The notes: generated by a model not told the origin, from the sequence alone. 64,000 nucleotides of DNA from Chlorops oryzae (GCA_020466095.1 CM035807.1:53100752-53164751), one strand, 5' to 3'. Counted from the stretch's first letter, positions 41,304-52,368 are shown. A program made the numbers and translations.

Positions 41304-42859
41304 TGTTGTGTGCCACAACCGCACAGACATTTGTTGTTCCCATTCTTGATCAACTGAGAACAAATACAAAAACAATAGCGCTCAAGCTTACGTAAACAAA
41401 GCCGACAACCGCCAAGCAAAGAAAGCCAGACAATGGGCTCGGGCAAGCAAGCGGCAAGTCGGCAGGCTACCAGCTAAAGAGTCAGCAATTAAAGCCATGC
41501 ACGAAATGGTCAACGTCTTCAAAGGCTGACCTACGTCATCAATGAAAGACGAAATGTAAACGTAGCAATTAAGCTATTGGCATAATTCGCAGCAACAACA
41601 ACAGGTGGTCGAGAAAATTCTTGAAACGCAGTAGCGAGAAACTAGCCGTTTCTTACGCTAAAACAACTATAACAAATGCAACATAGACACGCCGTCAGGG
41701 GAAAAGCCTATGGAATCAACCAATTTCCAATATTGCTAGATCGGCAATATTGGTCTATTTAAACCAGACTTCGATTGGAACTCTGAACCGAAATATTCAG
41801 TAGATCATCACTTTGACGCACCTACCTACGAGCCAGGACGTTTAAGTGTAGATTTCCGCGATAGCTCTGTTAAATCAGTTAGCTAAAGGATTAAATGTTA
41901 TGTTTTAAAAGATCGGACGGTTCCGTATGTTCAACTTGAAATGGTTGGTCACAACATTCTCCAATTGTGGAAACAGAAGTTAAAAGCAGAGCAATGTTGT
42001 ACCCAACAGTTCCTTTGGAACAAAACGAAAGTTTGCAAATTAAATAAAATGAATATTGTAATTAAATCAACGGTTTCGACTATCCTTTCGTTAAAGGGGT
42101 CTTCTCATTGAGCAACTTTTTTTTTGACTTTTTTTTGCATTTATTTATAGCTTGGGTAGTTGTGGATATGCCCCTTAAAGGATTTTTTAAAATTCGAAAT
42201 AGTTTAGAGGATATAGCCTTTTTTGTCGAGCAAGATCTGCGCTTAAACGAGTAATTTTTGCGTTGCTTCAAACTTTAAACGCGTTTATCTCGAAACCACG
42301 TTTTTCGAACTGGCGGCCATGATATCTCCAGTTCAACTGAACCGATTTTCATGAAACAAAGAATCGACGCAGAATTGTCACCATTCTCGGGTGAACCTCG
42401 ACCATAATTTTAAAAATTTTTTTACTATTTTTTTTTTTACACTAAACTACAAAAAAAAAAGCCCGAAATTGAAAATTTTTTTTGAATGGCCGCCATTTTG
42501 TCAAAAAAAATCACAAAATTTAGCTTGAGGTTCACCCGAGAATTACATCTATACTGATTATAGCCCCGTTTTTTTCCATTTCGGACGCTTCGGAGACCCG
42601 GAATCGTGGCCGCCGTGACGGCACCTTTTTTTTTCACCACCAACTTTGAAGTCTTATTACTTTTTGAACAGCCCACTTATCGAGGCAAAAAATTTTTTTT
42701 TATTTACTTTGAACCTTTTGTAATACAAAAATTAAAAAAAGTTTTCAATTATTCTTTGAGTTTTCAAATAAGAATTTTTTTAAAAAGGGTGAAAAAAACG
42801 GGTTTTCAATGAGAAGACCCGCTTAAGCTACTTAAACGCGCTCCTTAGAAAATACAACA
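41304..42859 (+). repeat. errantivirus-type 5' LTR interrupted by a TTAA MITE
   Basis: Begins TGTTGTGTGCCAC, the same start type as the LTRs at 51693 and 58213 (TGTTGTGAGTCAC), and ends ATACAACA. The primer-binding site follows four bases later. A block GCACCTACCTACGAGCCAGGACG near 41820 matches the LTR of the 58 kb element. Without the inserted MITE the LTR is about 0.82 kb. Confidence 0.65.
42095..42822. mobile_element. piggyBac-like MITE, 728 bp
   Basis: Flanked by TTAA at 42091-42094 and 42823-42826. Terminal repeats share GGGTCTTCTCATTGA just inside. TTAA target duplication is the piggyBac hallmark. Several poly-T and poly-A runs, two inverted AATTTT-rich zones, no transposase. Confidence 0.65.
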
Positions 42860-42863
42860 TTTA

Positions 42864-42876
42864 TGGCGCAGCCGGT
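42864..42876 (+). promoter_or_regulatory. retroelement primer-binding site
   Basis: TGGCGCAGCCGGT follows the LTR and equals the site at 52354. It resembles the tRNA-Ser primer site of 17.6/297-type Gypsy elements. Confidence 0.7.
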
Positions 42877-44160
42877 TTCAAATTGCAGTAAGTTGCTAAA
42901 GAACAACGATCCTGATAAAAAACAATTAAAATTTTGGTCTGGTAACTAGCCGCCAGTTGCCAGTGCCAAGTCAAAATTTTCAATATAACAAAATATAATA
43001 TTTTTCGATCACAAGTGAGGATAAATCAAGGACTGTTGAGCGTATTTCGTATAAACTTCCTATAAACATAAGCCCGGATTTTTCTTTTCTTATTTTAACT
43101 CTTTGTGAGTCGTGTTCCCATTAACAGTTGGAAAGCGGCAGAGCTGTAAATGAATGATTTATTTTTGAATCAATCAGTGAATTATGCACAAAATGAATGG
43201 TGATTTATGAGTGAATTCATTTCAACATAAAATTTTAATTTAAGTAATATGTATTTGAATTCATTCTTTTGAATTGAAAATTTTAAATGAATTATTTTGA
43301 ATTTAGATATTTAAAAGAACTAAAATTTGAGTTCACTCTTTGGCGAAATTAAAAATTTGAATTGATTCCTTTAAAAAAAATTTGAAAGAATCTAAATTTG
43401 AATTCATTCATTAGTGAATTCAAAACAGGATTTTATATTCTTTTTCCCTGCGAGGCGGAAGCAGTAATCAAACAAAAATGGGAGGGCTTGGAGACAACAT
43501 CTGCTTTAGAAAAATACCAAGAATTGACACCTAGGTGATTTCTCACGGGACTGCGGGATGACAAAATATGAAATAAATTGACGGGAACGAAACAGCGCAG
43601 AAGTTGAAGGAATTGTTGAGAAGAAAATATCTAAATTCTCCTCAAACATATACAACTTAGACGAATGAACTAAACGTTTTAAATAAATCAGTCATGTATG
43701 AGATGTCTGCCTTAAAAGAAGAAACACAGCGTTATGCAGGTGTTGTGGTATGTATGGTCATGTAGAAGGACCAATCTTCCCCAAAAAAATATTTTAAAAA
43801 ACTATAAGTACAAAGCCTCCGAGACCATCACTGGTACATATTGTTCTCGTTTAGGACAAAGCGTCGAAAATTGTCATTCCAAAAGGACGCGAACCAGTCC
43901 GAGTGCCCAGGACCTCATCCTAAGCCAAGACGAGGCAACAAATGAGATGCAGGAGTCAAAATTACATGGGAAGGTACAAAGTTTTACCGGAGTAACTATT
44001 GCAAATTTTACCACAGTGGCTTTGATAACAATGTTCTGTTTCTTTTAAACGAAGAAAGGAATTCGCGAAGAAGAGAGAAAATGTAACCAAAAAATAGTTT
44101 CCAAATATAGTTCTACGCCTGAGAAAGTTAAAAGCAAAAATCTAATAATAAAAAAAACTA
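42877..44160 (+). pseudogene. leader and decayed gag of the 41.3 kb LTR element
   Basis: The leader shows repeats of TGAATTCATT-like words (43150-43430). From about 43450 to 44045 decayed frames remain, with a CRCCGMYGHVEGP zinc-knuckle-like stretch near 43732-43772 and stops and shifts throughout. Probably Gag remnants. No polymerase sequence follows in this orientation. Confidence 0.4.
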
Positions 44161-44232
44161 TTTTTTTCTTATCTTTCGTTTTTCTATTGTATGAGATATA
44201 TAGACATATAATTAATTGAAGGCGGACAACAT

Positions 44233-45060
44233 TTAATACCCTAACCTTCGCACACTTTCACATCCAAGACGGGATAGTTTAGTTACGAAATAATGTGCCA
44301 ACAACTGCACGCGCTGCTTAAGGGTAGTCCCTTTCGTCGCCTTACCCCGAAGTCTTTCAAAGTACGTAGTCAATGCCTCACGAGAGGCCAGGGAGACTTC
44401 GGGCTGCCGTATAAATACATCGCGGGAGAGTTGCAAAAGAAAAGATTGCGTTGTTTTGCTCTCCTCGGGACGAAACAAAGTGTGATGGGACTAAAAGGAT
44501 CTTTCAGTGGTCAAAGCAGTAGCAGCTCGTTTAGCAAACATCATTATGAAAAGGCCACAATCTGATCCATTTGGTTGCTGTGGACACTGGAGATAGAGAG
44601 AGGACATTGTATACAGCGAATACATCCTTTTTCCTACCCCAAACACCTTATCAGCTTCCCGTTGTAGAAAATATCGTAAACAGTTCGAAATACCCACCTC
44701 GTCGTGGGGTTTAAGCAAATCCAAAATATATATTACTGGCCAGCTGATATTGGCCAACATCCAGTGCTTAGTCTCCAAGACTGGCATAACCAACACATTG
44801 TAAGAAAAAATATTAACACAACCTGTGTGGCTGTCCAACCGAAGACAAAGATGAGGAGGGGCGTGATCATTGCAACTGTTGCGTCAAAGGGTACAAACGT
44901 GTGTCGAATAAATACACACGGCAAGACAATTGTTTCAAACAATCCGTCAAAGCCCATCACAGGAAAGCATTTACGAGGTTATCGTTAAACCACGCCCCAT
45001 GGTAAAGACGTTGGACATCGGTTTCCGTAAGCTCGAGATTTTTTAACACTGATCTTTTTC
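44233..45060 (-). pseudogene. Ulp1/C48-type cysteine protease remnant
   Basis: On the minus strand the order is that of a Ulp1 SUMO-protease-like fold. NLELTETDVQRLYHGAWFNDNLVNAFL lies at about 45040-44960 and LFDTRLYPL near 44900. The catalytic His is in KHWMLA (44760), the catalytic Asp in YILDLLKPH (44725), Gln in QCPQQPN, and the catalytic Cys in GSDCGLF (44560). A C-terminal tail follows to 44233. At least four frame breaks are present. It parallels the intact protease at 62471-63412 block by block but is strongly diverged. It lies in the opposite orientation to the LTR element at 41.3 kb, so it belongs to a different insertion. Confidence 0.8.
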
Positions 45061-45910
45061 GAGGCTAGAAATAATAAGAGCTAATTTGTGTGGTGGAATT
45101 TAATTGAAAATCAGCGTACCATTGTACGATTTGTATGGTGGAACGGTAGATAAATTTTCTCTTAAGGTAGAGAGATAAAATAGTGAACTAAAGTTTCCAG
45201 AATGTCGACAATTAACTGACCGTGTAATAAAAGTCAACATACAAACAAAAGGCCAATTAACGATTACCTTTGCACATTTCAGGGCGGCGGATTCCAAGCA
45301 AAATTCGATGAAACAAAAAAATTAAAAAGAAAAAGAGGCAATTCATGACTTCACAATGTGGGAACGTGAATAAATATGTTATAATGAGATATAGAAGCTA
45401 TAAACTAGCCTTCTCACCTAAACTAACACACTAATAAACAAATATTTTCACTTCACTCAAGGCACAGCTCAAAAACCATTTGCCTGTATAGTTTTCCAAA
45501 TATAGAGCTTATTGTCCTTGCAAATGAATTAATTTAATTAAATTGAACTCCTCATAAATACAAGCACATAAGCACACATAATCAAAGATAACACTTTTTG
45601 CATCACCATTCGAAGCGATATAAAGAACGATTTTGGTAACTTCAATAAAACGTTCAAGTTCAATCAACTTTGAATTCAGCTCAGTTACCTCTGCAAAGTC
45701 TTCAACTTGACATAAAGATTTAATCAAAAAAAAGACGAAAAATTGTTTTTACACGTATATGTATAAGTAAGCATTTAAAAAAACAAATATAAATTAATGA
45801 AGAAATAAATGAAAATGTAAAGACTATAGGTAAGCATTACTGTTTAATAAACAACAAATAAAAAAATTAAAGAGAATAAAAATGTGCAATTAAAAGACTA
45901 AAAATCAATA
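45061..45910. other. unassigned, possibly more of the decayed protease-bearing element
   Basis: Minus-strand frames at 45100-45297 and 45509-45727 (65 and 72 codons) have no clear family. By analogy with the element at 58-64 kb, integrase should lie on this side, but it was not recognised. Confidence 0.3.
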
Positions 45911-46861
45911 GAGGAAGAGCGGGTAATGTGGTATACCTAATAGTTTTTTGCCGCCAACAACTACAATTTTTATCTGATTAAAATACTATTGAACTATTGA
46001 TATAATATGAATGTTAGGCACACACTACGTTAACTGTTTAAGCGTTGGGGCTCCTTGGTTTTGACATATTTATCAATATATAAAAAAACTCGAATATCGG
46101 CAATTGCAAAATTTGGAGGGTAATGTGGTACACCAGGTCTGTTAATGTGGTATAGTATACCACAACACCTGTAATTAATTTTTTTTTCTAATAAATAAGT
46201 TGTGGTTTATGTTTTATTTATTTATTTATGTTTTTAGAAAGATAAAAGATTATTTGCAAGAATTGCAAAGAAAAATGGCACTGCGATTTGGAATACATTT
46301 TTCATGAGCCCAAACGAGCTCGCATTGCAGACATGTGACCCATGCTATAATAACTGCATCGTCCCCATAGGCTTTATCGCCATAATTACACAGAGCTTCT
46401 TTTATTGGTGGAAAATCCGAAAATTCCTCAACTGTTGTGTCATTTAATATTATGTTTTCGCCACTATCGGTAGCCTATACCACAATACCCGCACTCGTGT
46501 TGATTCAAAGAATTACTGATTTTCACGAAAGGATAAATTTTTTTTTAACTACGATTTATACCTTGCTTTAAGAAAACAGTTTCTTGTTACATAAATGTTA
46601 ACTTCATGAAGTTTATAAAATTTTTTCAATTAAAAATTTCAGTTTTTAGTTGAGCTCAAAAAAAACACGAACACACTTCCACGCAGTTTCTTCCCAACTG
46701 ATTTATAGCATGACTTGCAAAAATAAAAAACTGTCTTGCTTTCATAGTTCTATTAAAACGTGAAACTAGTAAGCGTAGTTCCGTTAACCCTGTGTGTTTA
46801 GTTAAAGAGAAAAGCTACTATACCACATTACCCGCCTATACAACATTACCCGCTCTTACTC
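45911..46861 (-). mobile_element. pogo-like DNA transposon remnant, 951 bp
   Basis: Ends are inverted repeats GAGGAAGAGCGGGTAATGTG and complement of GAGTAAGAGCGGGTAATGTT, flanked by TA (45909-45910, 46862-46863). Additional copies of GGTAATGTGGTA occur inside at about 46119 and 46141 (direct), and at 46475 and 46818 (inverted). The interior keeps the C-terminal PHD-like finger of a transposase on the minus strand, while the catalytic region is deleted. Confidence 0.65.
46245..46475 (-). pseudogene. transposase C-terminal PHD-like zinc finger
   Basis: An open minus-strand frame of about 75 codons ends at TAA and reads NDTTVEEFSDFPPIKEAL, then a finger C-x2-C, W-x-H-E-x-C, C-x2-C (TCLQCELVWAHEKC and FLCNSC). 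Such fingers close many insect pogo-group transposases. It is shorter than a real gene and has no start of its own, so it is a remnant, but the finger is perfectly kept. Confidence 0.6.
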
Positions 46862-46863
46862 TA

Positions 46864-47263
46864 TAATAAGGCATATTCTTGATTTTAAGTTATTAAGCAC
46901 ACTTAGAGATAAGTTTGTGATTCCAAAAATGATTGTAAGAAATTGAACATTGTTAAAGATAAGTATTCCTAGAAAAAAGTCAACGGTTCGAGGAAACGCA
47001 CCAGAGGTATCGATCCAAAAAAGCACTTTATCGACTCTGCGCTAATAGATGAACACAAACACAACACTCATACATCAAAAGGACCCCACGGCTATCTTTC
47101 CTGCCTAACCACTTCGGTTTTCACAGAATTACGGAAAAATACCTATGGTGTCGTCTTGCACCCAGAACCCCAAAGTAGAAGGAGCAACTCTCACATTTTA
47201 TCAACACTGACTCCTATCAATCCCCCTTGCCACCCTAAAATATGTTCTTGAAAAGGAGTGGGA
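46864..47263. other. unassigned, 3' end of a possible LTR element
   Basis: No ORF of note. The end (AAAAGGAGTGGGA at 47251-47263) looks like a polypurine tract before the putative LTR. Confidence 0.35.
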
Positions 47264-47700
47264 TGTTATGGGTCCCACAAACGTTGCGATAGGTCAATTG
47301 AGCAATAGGTCAAACGAGCGATCATGCGATTATTTACGTTGCCCGCGCTGTGCATTAATCAAACGATCAGATCAGCATTTTGACCAATTATGTTGGAATA
47401 GGTCAGGAGTTCAAGAATGCAATTACTTACGCTCGCAGCGCTCAACAAAAACATTTGCATTGGATTTAAGGGACACAGAAATTCGAAACTTTAAGTCCCC
47501 AAATAAATTTCCGGTGGCTTAAAGTCTTAATGTAATGGAGAGCCTCTTTTCAGCCTGTATCGAGTCCCTTAGTAAAGTATCGTCTTTTTGGATGAAGACT
47601 TTCACAGTTGCACGATGAGTCTGGAGGCATTATCATCCATGCATAGGTTTTGTAATAAAGAGGTTCACTCTACTTTAATTCTTTAAAAATTCTTATATTG
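47264..47700 (+). repeat. putative LTR start, end not fixed
   Basis: TGTTATGGGTCCCAC follows a purine-rich tract. AATAAAG at about 47653 could be its polyadenylation signal. No end or partner found, so the call is weak. Confidence 0.3.
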
Positions 47701-47831
47701 GAAAAGTGGCCTTTTTCAATAAGCCATTCTTTGCACCATTTTTCCATTCTCCATTTTTTCTTTTCGAGATGCTATGACCTCGCTTATTGCACTCACCGAA
47801 ACGATATCGCTCATTTTTGCGTCACAAATAA

Positions 47832-48478
47832 TAAAATAAAATAAGTAAAGTCGGTCAATTCTGACTTTAAAATACCCAGCGTCCCAACATTATTGTTGCA
47901 CTATGTTACGAAAAATCTCCATTTGTGGGCGTGGAATTTGGCGGGACACATTAATTTTTTTCTGCACCTTTCGTTCACCTTGGTCAACCTATGTTGCGAA
48001 TTTGAAGCTTTTACGCCTTTTACTTCATAAGTTACAATAAACCCTTATTTGTAAGCTTATTTGTGGGCTTGGCTCGAGAAGGACGGCGTCCATTTTTTTC
48101 CCAGGATATGTCCCTTTTCGTAGTTTACCAGTACACCAAATATCAATAAAATGTGGTTCGCAAGTTACAAGCATTTTACTAAAAACACATTAAATTAATT
48201 TGGCGTGGCAGTGGGCGGATGTGTCCCATTTTTTCGTGGGATCATATTCGGATCCCGATATACCTTTGTACCAAATTTCGTCTTGGTTGGTCCAGCCGTT
48301 TCGGAGGAGATCCATTCACGGACGGAGAGACGGACAGACGGACGGACAGACAGACGGACGGACAGACAGACGGACGGACGTACGGACAGACCGACAGGTT
48401 TAAATCGATTCAGTTTTTGATCCTGATCAAGAATATATATATATATATATATATATATTATTATATATATATATACTA
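47832..48478 (+). mobile_element. DINE-1-like repeat, copy 4
   Basis: Starts ATAAGTAAAGTCGGTCAATT, has CCATTTGTGGGCGTGG units, a GACGGACAGACGGACGG microsatellite at 48330-48385, and ends in a TA dinucleotide run (48435-48475). Same family as copies 1 and 2. Confidence 0.62.
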
Positions 48479-49247
48479 ACACTGTGCGAAATGTTAGAGG
48501 TCATGTTTTGTAAACAAAAATTTTACGATTGTTTTTGAAAGTGCTCGGTGCGTATAACAACGCCTCATACTCAGTTTTGTCCAGTCACGTCTAGTTTTGT
48601 TTTTTAAATGGACTTCAAAAAGTGGGGCCAAGAATTAAAAATTACTCACTAACTTATGGCTGTATCTTGTAAGCCGTTCAATATTTAAATTTCCTATCTA
48701 TCACAATTTATAGCTCTGAACTCATTTTAAATAGTTTTAGTACAAACCAACCCGAAAAAACTCTATCTGGTAGGTGAAAATTGCAAAAATTCCTAAAATT
48801 TGACGTGTTTTTTATCATATTTTATTTTGTATGGCCTATAGCTCCCAAGGCAATAAACATTTTTTCAAAATTTTTTTATGAAAATATAGAAAGACTTTAA
48901 CTAAACAACATCTTTATATACACGAACTAAATCCGAGCACTACTTGATACCGTTTTTCCGCTGCAAAGTTGAACAACTTTTACCAAAAATCGTACGAAAA
49001 AACGCAAAATCACCCTTTGGGTATGCACGAAGTATTTCAATACAAAGCAAATGGTTCAGAACTATACTGATTACATATTATTTTCATAGTTCTGTATATC
49101 CGTATAATTGGTTTGTCTCCGACTTTCTCTTATTTTTGATATTGTAGATATAAGTCAATTTAGGCAATGTTTGCTATTTAAACATCCCAAAATCTTATTA
49201 ATATGAAGCATTTTAATTAAATCTTATATACTGATTTTGTCTTTCAG
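48479..49247 (+). other. intron sequence before parvin acceptor
   Basis: AT-rich, no element recognised. It contains the branch/polypyrimidine region TTTTGTCTTTCAG at its end. Confidence 0.6.
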
Positions 49248-49606
49248 AAAATTTCAAGAACAAATTACTTCTGAATATGATGATGTTGGCATGAGATGCG
49301 ATAAAGATGCGTTCGATACGCTTTTTAACAGTGCGCCAGAGAAGTTAATGGTCGTAAAAAAGTCGCTTATGACATTCGTTAATAAACATCTCGCCAAACT
49401 GAATTTTGAAATAATGGATCTTAACACTGACTTTCGTGACGGTGTATATCTATGCTTGCTAATGGGCCTTCTCAGTGATTTTTTCGTTCCTCTTTGTGAA
49501 TTCAATTTAACACCACATGATATGGATCAGATGATACACAATGTGACTTTTTCATTCTCGTTAATGCAAGATGTTGGTTTGCCGCAACCCAAGGCAAGAC
49601 CAGAAG
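49248..49606 (+). CDS. parvin: parvin, penultimate exon (linker and second CH domain)
   Basis: After CTTTCAG the first base completes a Gln codon and the frame reads KFQEQITSEYDD, then DKDAFDTLFNSAPEKL and FVNKHLAKLNFEI. Next come DGVYLCLLMGLLSDFFVPL and FSFSLMQDVGLPQPKARPE. These are the hallmark blocks of parvin CH2, which binds ILK kinase domain and paxillin LD motifs. The exon ends at GAAG before GTAATT. No stop or shift. Confidence 0.97.
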
Positions 49607-49663
49607 GTAATTCGTAAGATTTCCAAGAATAATGAGACATTTTCTATTTCTGAGTCGTTTTAG
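49607..49663 (+). other. short parvin intron, 57 bp
   Basis: GTAATT donor and GTCGTTTTAG acceptor. A typical small fly intron that contrasts with the 43 kb one before it. Confidence 0.93.
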
Positions 49664-49740
49664 ATATTGTCAACATGGATCTGAAATCCACATTGCGAGT
49701 CTTATACAATCTTTTCACTTACTTCAGAAGTCACGCTTAG
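49664..49740 (+). CDS. parvin: parvin, last coding exon
   Basis: 25 codons: the joined Asp codon, then IVNMDLKSTLRVLYNLFTYF and a short end before TAG. VNxDLKSTLRVLYNLF is the canonical C-terminus of parvins. The gene is on the plus strand and appears intact through its C-terminus. Confidence 0.96.
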
Positions 49741-50277
49741 TTGCAACCATATTGCTTAGTTTCTACGTTTCTCAACGAAAAATTATCTTTTTTAATTGCA
49801 GCCTTGAATGATTGATTTTGCTTCATATTTTAACAATTAAACATCCACTTTGAAAATACTCAAAAAAGGATGTAGATACGTAGGTGCACCACAAATTTTT
49901 ATTATGGCAAAATATATGTTCCAAATTTCGCTATTTCTTGAACAATGAATTTCGTTACACATGAAATAATATCCTATTGTGCCGAAGTGGTGCAGCCCAT
50001 GAAAGTAGCACATTATAAATAATATCACTGGTTCAACTTAAAGTTTTTTAAATAATTTGACAAGTATTATCGAAAACGGCATTCCTAGAAATGCTTAGTT
50101 TCTTGTGGATTACTTGTCATAATATTAATGGTATAATTAAAGCAATATACTTACTTAAAAGGTTAAATTTAGAAGATAAACATGTGGTTCTTTCACAATA
50201 TGCAGCTGATGAAAAATTTCTGGTCCATACTTTTCCGATGGGTGACTCAGCTTTGATGCCTCAGCGAAAGGTTATCC
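49741..50277 (+). other. parvin 3' UTR and downstream
   Basis: No coding sequence recognised. No strong AATAAA close to the stop, so the cleavage site is not defined. A 72-codon frame at 50091-50309 runs into the next repeat and has no family resemblance. Confidence 0.45.
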
Positions 50278-50640
50278 CAGAGATCGGCAAAAAAAAAAAA
50301 AAAATTTAATTTTTTTATTATAATCTATTCCATACTTCTAAATTCTTGATTATTAAATATAAAAAATGATATATTGTAAATATAAGAATTATGATAAACA
50401 AGTAATCAGTAATCAGAATCTTAAAGTTTGCGTTTTTTTGAATAATCAGTAGTCAGAACCCTTACATTGCAAATTTTTCAATAATCAGTTATATATGAAT
50501 CATAATTCTTATGTATTCAATTTGTCAATTTTTTTATTCTATAATCAAGTTTAAACAAATTAAAATTTAAGTATAATCCGTAATTTGTCATGATAATATT
50601 GCTTAGTAAGGTGATCGAAAAATTAATACGTTTTTTGTAG
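50278..50640. mobile_element. diverged hAT MITE related to the 27.8 kb hAT arms
   Basis: Starts CAGAGATCGGCAAAAAAAAA, one base off the CAGGGATCGGCA end at 27822. The whole stretch, including the TAATCAGTAATCAGAAT blocks and the TAATCCGTAATTTGTCATGA end, matches the two hAT arms joined. The right terminus is eroded. Confidence 0.5.
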
Positions 50641-51688
50641 AAATAAGGTGCTCATTAGATGTTAATTGGATCGATCTGCAAAAAATTTTGTGCTCGTTTA
50701 TTTGCCGGTATATTTCCAGCTTAGTTGATGGTCTCGCGACCAGAATATTAGGCAAAGGCAAGTACAGCCACGTACCTTAGGAATGCCCTTAGTGATGTGT
50801 ATGATGATGAGGCCGCCTTCGCACAGTGATCCTTTAGATATTCTATGCAGCCATAATTAAAAAAAATTAACAAGGATTCCCACCCTAAACAATGCTCTCA
50901 ATGTGTTGTCTGACATTCAAATCAAATGGTTTCGCACTTGGCAACTCTATGAATGCTGGAATTCGTAGCCATATCAATGAAGTAACCAGGAGATTGCCAC
51001 AGAGATCCGCTTGTGTGATAACGTGTGTGTTTTTAAAACTTCGCGCAACGAGTAACTTACCCGCTAGTGAACCGTGTGCTTATGTAACTGAATAGGATTT
51101 TTTTTCGCTGATTTATCATGTCTATTTATTTATTTTTTCTTATACGTTGCAACCCAAATATTGAGATTTTGAGGTAAGTAATTTTTTACCTGTTCATTTT
51201 TCTTAATTGGCTCTTTAAAGTAAAATGAAGGTATGCTATAAAAATTAACAGTACAAATTTATTCCTTGGGGTGTGTGTTTTGATAACCCCTTGCTACCTA
51301 TTGCTGGTTTCTGCACATTTTGACGAAAACACAAAAATAAGTTGAAAAATATGTTGTAATATCGTATAATAGTTAAAAAATCAATGTAACAATTTGAAAT
51401 TTTGATTTGTTATTGGATTTTGGAGATTCGAAAACATACATTTTTATACCCAACATGACTTTTCGAATTTTACTCCCCCCCTAGCATACCCATAGCTTTC
51501 ATACGATATCATAGTAAGTTTGAAAAGCAGTAATATATATATTTTTCCGTGAATTTGAAACAACTGAAGACCCCACACAAAATTAATGGTAGCTCCAAAA
51601 CTACACCTAGGAAAAAATTAAAAATTTTTTTTTATATTCCCAATACAACCTTTATCTGTAATAATGAACGAAATCGCGGCGCCAAAAC
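50641..51688. other. intergenic sequence, unassigned
   Basis: No gene recognised. A 67-codon frame (50892-51095) has no family resemblance. Confidence 0.4.
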
Positions 51689-51692
51689 CACT
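51689..51692 (+). repeat. 4-base target duplication, left copy
   Basis: CACT here and at 57851-57854 directly outside the two LTR ends. Confidence 0.8.
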
Positions 51693-52352
51693 TGTTGTGA
51701 GTCACCACTTGACTCACGAGCATTTAACATTTTACCGTTGGTCACCTCAAAAGTGCAGCATTACGAAACAGCAGCAAATTCATGAGCAAGCGTAACGTCG
51801 TAAGCGAATTTCAATACAAGGAAATTCATGAAGAACAATTGTAACACCTGTTTGGGTTTAGAATGCAAGTCGGCAAATTGAAGCCGAGCACAACAACAAC
51901 AACAGCAACTTGATGGTACACGCAGGTCAGCGTAGAACTTACGAAATAGTTCCAGAAGCTTCGACCTACAACTACGCAATATTCGACTAGCATTGATTGG
52001 GAAATCGACTTTGCAGCGTCGACACTTTTGTATTATAAAAGCCAATGATCGAGAATGAGGAAGAACGGTCAGCGAGAAGCAGTTTGCGAGATCCCAACTC
52101 TTACGTTTGTACTCACCAGTGGCAACAGCGGAAGAGTGTGGATCTTAGTGTTTCAAAATGTAGGGATTTAGGGAAGTTTCGAGTGTCAGTTAGGAGTAAA
52201 TATAAGGTAATAACTTGTGAATAGACAATAAGGACTCTAGCCTAATAAAAGATTCGAAAATAATCTATTTGGTGTCCTTTCATTTTGTTTATTTGCACTG
52301 AAGTATTCAGACGTTGTATTCAATCGGGAATACAGCAGAAAATACTTTAACA
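51693..52352 (+). repeat. 5' LTR, 660 bp
   Basis: TGTTGTGAGTCAC...ACTTTAACA. It contains TATAAAAG at 52034-52041 and AATAAA at 52244-52249. Identical to the 3' LTR over 647 of its 660 bases except at about 3 sites. Confidence 0.92.
52034..52041 (+). promoter_or_regulatory. TATA box in 5' LTR
   Basis: TATAAAAG followed by CCAATGATCGAGAA. The minus-strand LTR at 58213-58844 has the same box followed by a similar GATCATCGAGCAA, supporting common ancestry of the two promoters. Confidence 0.65.
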
Positions 52353-52353
52353 T

Positions 52354-52368
52354 TGGCGCAGCCGGTAT
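52354..52368 (+). promoter_or_regulatory. primer-binding site
   Basis: TGGCGCAGCCGGTAT starts one base after the LTR. Same core as at 42864. Resembles the tRNA-Ser site of 17.6/297-like Gypsy elements. Confidence 0.75.

Larger units (their letters stand above)
6165..49247 (+). other. giant intron of parvin (about 43.1 kb)
   Basis: The donor is GTAAGT at 6165 and the acceptor is TTGTCTTTCAG ending at 49247. The two bases left by the upstream exon and the first base of the downstream exon form a CAA glutamine codon. The protein then continues without missing residues relative to parvin (end of linker into the second linker half). No exon is therefore expected between them. The intron is almost entirely transposable elements, some nested six deep. 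Confidence 0.9.

Noticed and set aside
44293..44565. Plus-strand ORFs over 44.2-45.0 kb
   Set aside because: The minus strand carries the recognisable Ulp1 blocks, so the plus-strand frames are shadows.
48195..48482. ORFs over the GACGGACAGACGG microsatellites (also 37325-37642 and 5003-5269)
   Set aside because: Translated simple repeats (RTDGQTDGRT or SVRPSVRPS) of DINE-like elements.
51549..51785. 78-codon ORF at the left edge of the gag-only element
   Set aside because: It runs across the LTR boundary and has no family resemblance.
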